Part shown: in pieces, positions 58,396-64,000 of the stretch
How positions within the stretch are numbered: the first letter of the stretch is position 1
Layout: every line of letters starts with the position of its first letter
Assembly: GCF_004363775.1 (NCBI RefSeq)
Contig: NZ_SNZE01000008.1
Coordinates: 45,282-109,281 of the forward strand
Length of the DNA stretch: 64,000 nucleotides
Direction of reading: 5' to 3'
Source: Hydromonas duriensis
GTDB taxonomy: Bacteria; Pseudomonadota; Gammaproteobacteria; Burkholderiales; Burkholderiaceae
Made by a program: the position numbers and the translations under genes
Notes under the pieces: generated by a model
The model's input: the letters and a program-made list of their open reading frames with translations, nothing else
Database searches by the model: none
Told to the model about the DNA's origin: nothing

Positions 58396-58731
58396 CTAAC
58401 GCTCACGCCGCCATTTTGCAGGGTCACGTTTTTCGTCAACGGCTTTACGACGGCGGTCTTTTGGATCAATCATGAGGGGGCGATAAATTTCGATGCGGTC
58501 TTTATCGTGCAAACCATCCTCTAAACGTTTACGCAAACTATACACGCCAACGCTTAGCGTCTCTAAACTCATGTGCGGGTGCGCTTTTAAAAAATCGCTC
58601 TGGCCGATGGCTTCGCCAATTTGGGTATCGGATGGCACTTGAATGGACTGACTAAATAATGCACCGTCGGCGGATGCGTACACCACGCTAACCGTGATGG
58701 TAGTCATGTCTTTTTTATCTTGCTCAAGCAT
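58396..58731 (-). CDS. rnfH: RnfH-family ubiquitin-like protein (UPF0125)
   Basis: This small protein (111 residues from 58731) contains ITVSVVYASADGALFSQSIQVP and a predicted beta-grasp fold typical of RnfH/RatB. The start is uncertain: 58731 overlaps ratA by eight bases, while ATG at 58707 would give 103 residues. The C-terminal tail is strongly basic (KDRRRKAVDEKRDPAKWRRE). Its function is not established; its place next to ratA and divergent smpB is conserved. Confidence 0.88.
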   Translation of the reverse strand: MLEQDKKDMTTITVSVVYASADGALFSQSIQVPSDTQIGEAIGQSDFLKAHPHMSLETLSVGVYSLRKRLEDGLHDKDRIEIYRPLMIDPKDRRRKAVDEKRDPAKWRRER

Positions 58732-59161
58732 ACAGCTCTTTCGCGCGCGTGATGAATCCATCAATGAAAGTTTGGGCAATCATGCTAAAAACAGGGCCAA
58801 TCGCCAAGGCGAATAGCTTATTAGAAAACTCATAGTCTAAATCAAACTCAACCTTAACCCCCTCTCCGTCAGAACCCACGGGGGTGAACTGCCATTTACC
58901 CGTCAAATGGCGAAAAGGCCCATCTTTAAAATGCATAATCATGCGTTCATTCGGTACATTTTCGTTACTTGTGCGAAAGGTTTGACTGAGACTTTTAAAG
59001 GCGATGACCACAGAGGCTTCAAGTGTTGTTTCTGTACGCGAGTGGACTTGAGCACCACCACACCAAGGCAAAAACTGCGGGTAATCCTCGACTTTTTCTA
59101 CCAGTTGATACATTTGTTCTGCGGTATATGGCAATAAAATAGTTTTATGAACCTGAGGCAT
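58724..59161 (-). CDS. ratA: RatA/COQ10-family START-like protein
   Basis: This 145-residue START/polyketide-cyclase-like protein shows LLPYTAEQMYQLVEKVEDYPQFLPWC and the C-terminal FALAIGPVFSMIAQTFIDGFITRA of the family. In E. coli the homologue is described as a toxin that interferes with ribosome subunit association, and COQ10 relatives bind ubiquinone. I favour a housekeeping lipid/quinone-binding role because no dedicated antitoxin is seen. It is divergent from smpB. Confidence 0.9.
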   Translation of the reverse strand: MPQVHKTILLPYTAEQMYQLVEKVEDYPQFLPWCGGAQVHSRTETTLEASVVIAFKSLSQTFRTSNENVPNERMIMHFKDGPFRHLTGKWQFTPVGSDGEGVKVEFDLDYEFSNKLFALAIGPVFSMIAQTFIDGFITRAKELYA

Positions 59162-59366
59162 GAGTTATCCATTATTCAATTAAATGATTTTTAAAAAGTT
59201 AAAAGTTGCACAGCGCACGGGCGTATGGAAACACCAACACATTTAATTTCCTGATTTTGGCTTAACTTTTATAAAATCATGACAAAAAAACCATCGTTTA
59301 CAACAGGACAGACAGGTTTTTATTTTTTGCTGAAAGCAAAAATCGTTTTTATACACGTCCTTTTGC

Positions 59367-59372
59367 TACAAT
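59367..59372 (+). promoter_or_regulatory. Candidate -10 box for smpB
   Basis: TACAAT lies about 54 bases before the smpB ATG at 59426; the -35 region is T-rich with no clear hexamer. Confidence 0.4.
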
Positions 59373-59425
59373 GGCGAGATTGTATCAAAAATCCGTGCGC
59401 ACGCACATCAGCCCTAGGTTCTCTC

Positions 59426-59881
59426 ATGAGCATTGCCAATAACAAAAAAGCCTTTCACGACTACTTTATCGAAGAAAAATACGAAGCAGGAATTGTCCTT
59501 GAAGGTTGGGAAGTCAAAGCCATCCGAGCAGGTCGTGTCCAGTTGAAAGACACTTACGTCATCATTCGCAATGGCGAATTATTTTTGCTTGGTGGCCACA
59601 TCAGTCCTTTGCTCCACGCTTCAACGCACATTCATCCCGACATGACTCGCACGCGCAAGTTATTGCTCAAAGAGGACGAAATTAAACGCTTGATTAGCAA
59701 AGTAGAGCAACGAGGTTTCACCATCGTACCGTTAGATTTGCATTACACGCGAGGGCGAATTAAATGTGAAATCGCACTGGCTCGCGGCAAGGCGCAACAC
59801 GACAAACGCCACGCAGAAAAAGAGCGCGAGTGGCAACGTGAAAAACAAATGGTCATCAGCAAATTTAACCACGGCAAATAA
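59426..59881 (+). CDS. smpB: SsrA-binding protein SmpB
   Basis: SmpB carries tmRNA to stalled ribosomes in trans-translation. The 151-residue form starting at 59426 begins [22 protein letters not shown] and keeps [27 protein letters not shown] and the basic C-terminal tail ([15 protein letters not shown]). The frame stays open 49 codons upstream, but those residues contain the likely promoter and do not match the family. The tmRNA gene is not in the window. Confidence 0.95.
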   Translation: MSIANNKKAFHDYFIEEKYEAGIVLEGWEVKAIRAGRVQLKDTYVIIRNGELFLLGGHISPLLHASTHIHPDMTRTRKLLLKEDEIKRLISKVEQRGFTIVPLDLHYTRGRIKCEIALARGKAQHDKRHAEKEREWQREKQMVISKFNHGK

Positions 59882-59901
59882 TTACTTAAGACACACTCAT
59901 C

Positions 59902-61521
59902 ATGACTCAGTTTGACACACCCGCCAGCGAGGCAACTCAATCACATAGTGGAATTAGTGAAATGCCTGAACAGTCTCACCCATTTCCTACGACGCACCCT
60001 GCGCACTTGGCCGCCATTGCAGAACTATCTAATATTCAAGCCCCCGATGTCTATACCGCGCGGGTGCTGGAACTGGGCTGCGCAGCAGGCGGCAACATCA
60101 TCCCGCTGTCGTTTTATTATCCGAACATGACTTTAGTCGGTGTGGACAACTCTAAAACCCATATCGAAAAGGGGCAGCGCATTATCCGTGAAATGGGGCT
60201 GACCAACGTCCAGCTTCACTGCATGAACATCGCCGACATCACGCCAAGTTTGGGGCAATTTGATTACATCATTGTGCACGGGGTATATAGCTGGGTTCCG
60301 CCTGAAATCCAAGACCAAATTTTACGTGTTGTGCAAGAAAATTTAAGCGAACATGGTGTGGCATTCATCAGCTACAACGTCTACCCAGGTTGGAAAATCC
60401 ATGAAATTTCACGAGACGCCATGCAGTTTCATGCCCGCTATGCCGAAACCATTGAAGAACAAGTACAACAAGGTCGAGACTTCATGCAGTTTTTGAACAG
60501 TCTCGCTCCCAAAGACAGCATGTATAAAAACATGTTTGAAAAAGAGGCTCAACGAGCCAAAGCCGCTGATTCTGATTATATTGCGCACGAATACTTTGAA
60601 GAAAACAACCTACCTTGTTATTTCATTGATTTCATCAATCACGCACACGCCAATAACCTAACGTATTTAGGCGACTCAAATTTTATCAGTATGTTCGCCC
60701 ATGAGTTTAGCCTCGACACGCAAGAACTTTTGCACAAAGCCAGCAACGATCAGCAACTTGAGTTAGAACAATATTTAGACTTCATCAAAAACCGTTCATT
60801 TCGACAAACCTTACTATGTCACGCCCCTCAAGTAGAACGGATTCAACGGGACATCTCCGAGAGCAAACTCCAACGCATTTGTTATAACTGCGAAGTTGAG
60901 ATTGAAGAACAAACCAATGAGTTTGGCGCGACGCATTACGCACTGCCGCAACAAAGCCGCAAAGTCATGCAAAAGCCCATTCAACAAGCCGTTCTCAAAG
61001 CACTTCGCGCAAACCGTTTAAATTTTTTAAGTTATGAGCAACTACAAACCTGCGTTAAAAACAACCTCGGCCTAAACGACGACACGGTTCACTTTGACAA
61101 CAGCGAATTGAATGAATGTTTAATCCAGCTTATATTTACAGGCTACATTCCCCCGCTGACCCAAATGCCGCAACTGAACCATCAACAAACAGTGCCGAGT
61201 CACCCACAAGTCAACCCGCTTGCCATGCGTTATGCATTATTAACAGGGCAACTGGTTTCTTCCCAGCACACGTCAAAACAAACTCGACACGACCTCGTTC
61301 TCTCCACATTACTCCCCCTACTTGATGGGCAACACAGTGAAGAAGAACTGGCACAACACCTCACTCAAGCGGTGTTGGCAGGCCACATGACTTTTATTGC
61401 AAGCGACACCCAACAAGCCGTGTCAGATGAACACTTTATCGCCCATGAGGCACGCATGTACACGCGAACCGCTTTGGAGCAATTGTGCCGCGAAGGTCAC
61501 TTAATCAGTGCTAAAAGTTAA
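59902..61521 (+). CDS. SAM-dependent methyltransferase with regulatory domain (PKMT-like)
   Basis: This 539-residue protein has an N-terminal THPAHLAAIAEL segment, a class I methyltransferase core (motif I VLELGCAAGGNIIPL, then VGVDNSKTHIEKGQ, and DYIIVHGVYSWVP), a middle region with AHEYFEENNLPCYFIDFI that matches the methyltransferase regulatory domain (MethyTransf_Reg), and a C-terminal winged-helix-like part (DGQHSEEELAQHL). The same layout is known in Rickettsia protein-lysine methyltransferases that modify surface protein OmpB. Target here is unknown. It lies 20 bases after smpB with no obvious ribosome-binding site of its own. Confidence 0.85.
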   Translation: MTQFDTPASEATQSHSGISEMPEQSHPFPTTHPAHLAAIAELSNIQAPDVYTARVLELGCAAGGNIIPLSFYYPNMTLVGVDNSKTHIEKGQRIIREMGLTNVQLHCMNIADITPSLGQFDYIIVHGVYSWVPPEIQDQILRVVQENLSEHGVAFISYNVYPGWKIHEISRDAMQFHARYAETIEEQVQQGRDFMQFLNSLAPKDSMYKNMFEKEAQRAKAADSDYIAHEYFEENNLPCYFIDFINHAHANNLTYLGDSNFISMFAHEFSLDTQELLHKASNDQQLELEQYLDFIKNRSFRQTLLCHAPQVERIQRDISESKLQRICYNCEVEIEEQTNEFGATHYALPQQSRKVMQKPIQQAVLKALRANRLNFLSYEQLQTCVKNNLGLNDDTVHFDNSELNECLIQLIFTGYIPPLTQMPQLNHQQTVPSHPQVNPLAMRYALLTGQLVSSQHTSKQTRHDLVLSTLLPLLDGQHSEEELAQHLTQAVLAGHMTFIASDTQQAVSDEHFIAHEARMYTRTALEQLCREGHLISAKS

Positions 61522-61615
61522 TTGACAAGTTCCAGCTGATGTTCTTGTTCAATCCACTCCAAAAACTGTACTCAAAGCACAGGTGATCCTCCGCGGAACG
61601 TCTTTTGCTATCAGA

Positions 61616-63400
61616 TTATTTTTTTTGATACACCTGACGGCCTTCTTTTATTGTTTCTAACACCTGTATATCTTTAATATGGTCTTTTTCAACTTTAATA
61701 GGATTTTCAGACAAAATAACAAAATCGGCCAATTTCTCTTTCTCTAAAGTACCTTTGCTTTTTTCTTCTTTAATTTGATAAGCCGCCATAGAGGTAACCG
61801 CCTTTAAAGCGTCATAAGCCGAAATTCGCTGCTCTGGGCCAATCACCACGCCGTTGCTCATTTGTCTATTCACAGCAGCCCAGACCAAAGGCAACACAGC
61901 AGGTGAAGGCGTAACAGGTGCATCATGAGAAAGAGTAAACTTCATGCCTTTATCTAAAAAAGACTGAGTTGCCATCGCCTCTTCAGCACGCTCTTTACCC
62001 CACAAATGCTCAGCAGCCAAACCGCCGTCGACCAAACCAACTGATAAAAAACTTGGAATAGCACCGACTCGTTTCATATGGTCGATTTGATCTTTTCTTA
62101 AATAAGTCGCGTGAATAAAAACAGGACGATGGTCTTTGTAACCATACTTTTTAATGGCTTTATCAATCGCGGTTAAAGCCTGATCAGCGGCTGCATCGCC
62201 GTTCATATGCATATTAATCTGCATATCAGTTGCCCAATATTTATCAAAAAAATCATCTACCACCTTATTGGTAATTTGTTGATAAGATTTATAACCTGTA
62301 TCCTGACCCGCAGGTGGATGGGCATATGACTCAGACATCCAAGCCGTATCCAAGCTGCCATCAAGCCATAGTTTGATACCCGCCAAACGAATATGATTAA
62401 TATAACGCTTATCTAAATCTGGTCTCAGTAGTCTTGTTTTCTCGAGCGTGTGTTCTGGGTGCTCGTTATACTCAGATGCTATAGAATAAGCCGCGTTAAT
62501 CGCTTGATCCGTATGAGACTCTTTCGCATAAAGAACCAAATCAATCGGCAACGCCTTACGCTCAATGCCCACTTTGACAATATCAATATCGTCATTTCCA
62601 AGACCTAAACCAGCCTCCATCGCAGTGGTTTGCCCATAAGAAGCCCAAACATCTGCGGCTTTTTTTAAAGCCTTTTCTGATAAGTCTTCTGTGAAAGCAG
62701 GTCGTTGTGCACGAACTAAATTTAAAGCGGTTTCTTCTAAGTGCCCCAAAAGCTCTTTACCATCTTCTTTACGTTCAAACTTACCGCCCTGAGGATCCTG
62801 AGTACTTGCATCCAAATGCAACAACTTCATCATGACCGTATTTATAGCCCCATGATGCCCAGACTTATCGACAATCATTATGGGACGAGATGGCGATATT
62901 GCATCCAACTCTGCAGCAGTAGGGTGTCTACCCTCTTCCATTTCACGAGCACTGTAACCAAAGCCAACCACCCAAGCATCATCAGGTACTTGCTCAAGGT
63001 GCTTTTTCATTTTCTCTTGTAATATCGCAACAGACTTAACACCAAACAAATCAGCATCCAAAAGATTCTTACCGAAATACACCATATGCCCATGCGCATC
63101 AATAAATCCCGGCATCAAAGTTTTGCCATCTAAACTGATTTTTTTTGTTTGCTCTCCAACCAAGTTTTGCGCTTCTTTTAATGAGCCAACAAATGCAATT
63201 TTTCCATCTTTAACAGCCAACGCCTCTGCATAACTAGGCTGCTCACCCACCATGGTTAAAATATCACCACCAAAATATACGGCATCCGCTTTCGACGAAT
63301 TGAGTGCATTGAGCGCATCACTTGGTAACGCATACGCTTTACAACCAATCAAAGCCGACAACACCAATGTTAACTTTAACTTATTCAAAACAGACTTCAT
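61616..63400 (-). CDS. Exported amidohydrolase (YtcJ-like, Amidohydro_3)
   Basis: This 594-residue metal-dependent hydrolase has a signal sequence with a possible lipobox LIGC (Cys20) or, alternatively, a Sec cleavage site after AYA. The catalytic part has the HxH-type motif MPGFIDAHGHMVYFG, a possible acidic/metal site HMNGDAAADQAL and FTLSHDAPVTPSPAV near the C-terminal end. Members of this family cleave amides or carbamates, but the substrate is unknown. The start follows AAAGG. The gene looks more AT-rich than its neighbours, which may mean later acquisition. Confidence 0.88.
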   Translation of the reverse strand: MKSVLNKLKLTLVLSALIGCKAYALPSDALNALNSSKADAVYFGGDILTMVGEQPSYAEALAVKDGKIAFVGSLKEAQNLVGEQTKKISLDGKTLMPGFIDAHGHMVYFGKNLLDADLFGVKSVAILQEKMKKHLEQVPDDAWVVGFGYSAREMEEGRHPTAAELDAISPSRPIMIVDKSGHHGAINTVMMKLLHLDASTQDPQGGKFERKEDGKELLGHLEETALNLVRAQRPAFTEDLSEKALKKAADVWASYGQTTAMEAGLGLGNDDIDIVKVGIERKALPIDLVLYAKESHTDQAINAAYSIASEYNEHPEHTLEKTRLLRPDLDKRYINHIRLAGIKLWLDGSLDTAWMSESYAHPPAGQDTGYKSYQQITNKVVDDFFDKYWATDMQINMHMNGDAAADQALTAIDKAIKKYGYKDHRPVFIHATYLRKDQIDHMKRVGAIPSFLSVGLVDGGLAAEHLWGKERAEEAMATQSFLDKGMKFTLSHDAPVTPSPAVLPLVWAAVNRQMSNGVVIGPEQRISAYDALKAVTSMAAYQIKEEKSKGTLEKEKLADFVILSENPIKVEKDHIKDIQVLETIKEGRQVYQKK

Positions 63401-63610
63401 TATTCACAACCTTTCTTGCGCTAAAAATCAACGCTTCAGATATAAAACATAAGAACATCTGTACCCAAAATGGTGACAGCTGCCCTCCCCAAAAAACACA
63501 GCTAAAAAAATACTTTTTATATGTTTATCAAATTTCAGCAATAGTTGTATGCCCCAAATTACTTATCCGAAGCAAAGCACCTATTCTTCGTACTTTTAAA
63601 ATAACCGCCT

Positions 63611-63650
63611 AAAAAACAAAGGGAACCTCCACTAGACACAGAGATTCCCC
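63611..63650 (-). terminator. Terminator after the OmpA-like gene
   Basis: On the minus strand GGGAATCTC (63649-63641) can pair with GAGGTTCCC (63629-63621) with one mismatch and is followed by a T-rich tract (63620-63611). A second hairpin with GGAGC/GCTCC lies just before it, near the stop. Confidence 0.6.
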
Positions 63651-63694
63651 TCACAGGTTACGGAGCAATCAAGCTCCTCCCTGTTATGTGGTAC

Positions 63695-64000
63695 TTAAGG
63701 CAACGACGCCTCAAACCGACGATTCGGAGCCAAGCACGCGATGGTTGCCGCTGACTTATCGCCTGGGCAATTCACCAACGGTTTAGCCGCCCCCAAGCCC
63801 TCAATCGTAATCAAGTTCTCTGCAATGCCTTGGCTCACTAAAAACGCTTTAATCGTTTCAGCACGTTTAAACGAGAGCTTCTGGTTATACGCATCCGAAC
63901 CCAAACGGTCGGTATACGCCGAGACTTTCAAACCTTTCTGAGTGTTAGAGTCCTCTTGCAACTGTTTAGCCAAAGCCGCCAACTTAGTGCGTCCCGCCTC
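63695..64000 (-). CDS. OmpA-family C-terminal domain protein (partial, 5' end outside window)
   Basis: The frame is open to the window edge, so the N-terminal part is missing. The visible part is an OmpA-like peptidoglycan-binding domain: LKVSAYTDRLGSDAYNQKLSFKRAETIKAFLVSQGI (with the conserved Asp and Arg that bind diaminopimelate) and ENLITIEGLGAAKPL. Two cysteines (NCPGD and ACLAPNRR) probably form the loop disulfide seen in OmpA/RmpM relatives, followed by NRRFEASLP. It is likely an outer-membrane porin-like or OmpA protein anchored to the wall. Confidence 0.9.
   Translation of the reverse strand, partial: EAGRTKLAALAKQLQEDSNTQKGLKVSAYTDRLGSDAYNQKLSFKRAETIKAFLVSQGIAENLITIEGLGAAKPLVNCPGDKSAATIACLAPNRRFEASLP

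Noticed and set aside
58396..59161. ratA-rnfH as a toxin-antitoxin pair
   Set aside because: The conserved ratA-rnfH/smpB neighbourhood and COQ10-like fold point to housekeeping; nothing in the sequence shows antitoxin function.
61518..61571. Minus-strand run reading QFLEWIEQEHQLELVN then stop, which looks like the C terminus of a lost gene
   Set aside because: Only about 17 codons are open between stops, with no start and no family I recognise; chance cannot be excluded.
1..64000. Phage defence, secretion or CRISPR system
   Set aside because: No repeat array, nuclease-helicase cluster, integrase or toxin genes were found; nearly all genes are conserved housekeeping families.

Overview
This 64 kb window is a dense, mostly conserved chromosomal segment of a Gram-negative bacterium, most likely a betaproteobacterium of the order Burkholderiales with moderate GC content (mid-40s percent by eye). 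The evidence is the gene order: lepA-lepB-rnc-era-recO-pdxJ-acpS-nagZ, rseP-bamA-skp-lpxD-fabZ-lpxA-lpxB-rnhB, the trio FmdB-type zinc ribbon / DUF502 / aspS, and lptF-lptG divergent from pepA-holC. Lipid A, Bam and Lpt genes show a diderm envelope. I cannot name the genus. There is no rRNA, tRNA, CRISPR array, prophage or insertion sequence that I can support.

Layout. 1-3.1 kb (+): exonuclease III, an NlpC/P60 lipoprotein, an unknown lipoprotein, and the methionine sulfoxide reductases MsrB (Tat-exported) and MsrA. 3.1-9.0 kb (-): a complete RND efflux operon (adaptor, pump, outer-membrane channel) behind a 365-bp regulatory region. 9.3-15.0 kb (-): a DUF445 membrane protein, Lnt, a Tat-exported flavin amine oxidase and a lipid-anchored HtrA protease. 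15.2-28.2 kb (-): an envelope-biogenesis block read frr, uppS, cdsA, dxr, rseP, bamA, skp, lpxD, fabZ, lpxA, lpxB, rnhB, rRNA methylase. 28.4-36.2 kb (-): lepA, lepB, rnc, era, recO, pdxJ, acpS, nagZ. 36.5-40.9 kb (+): M23 peptidase plus bactofilin, then zinc ribbon, DUF502 and aspS. 41-47 kb (-): maf, rlmH, a small Ala-rich lipoprotein, and an operon lptF-lptG-cysB-roxA. 47.3-49.3 kb (+): pepA and holC. 49.4-53.9 kb (-): a basic amino acid ABC transporter ordered like Pseudomonas aotJQMOP. 54-59.2 kb (-): sbcB, nadE, fabH, rnfH, ratA. 59.4-61.5 kb (+): smpB and a two-domain methyltransferase. 61.6-64 kb (-): an exported amidohydrolase and the C-terminal part of an OmpA-like protein cut by the window end.

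Much of the window serves one theme, the envelope: lipid A acylation (LpxA/LpxD/LpxB/FabZ), LPS export (LptFG), lipoprotein maturation (Lnt), outer-membrane protein assembly and quality control (BamA, Skp, HtrA, RseP), carrier lipid and phospholipid precursors (UppS, CdsA, Dxr), muropeptide recycling (NagZ) and wall shaping (M23 with bactofilin).

I found no clear new multi-gene system. The most interesting signals are small: an out-of-frame signal-peptide-like sequence before msrA at an array of 5-bp repeats; a consensus promoter with a 19-bp spacer and a paired dyad before the Ala-rich lipoprotein; a 27-bp inverted repeat in an unusual rnc-era gap; a palindrome just downstream of a predicted efflux-operon promoter; an AspRS carrying residues of the non-discriminating type; and a methyltransferase with the layout of protein-lysine methyltransferases that modify surface proteins.
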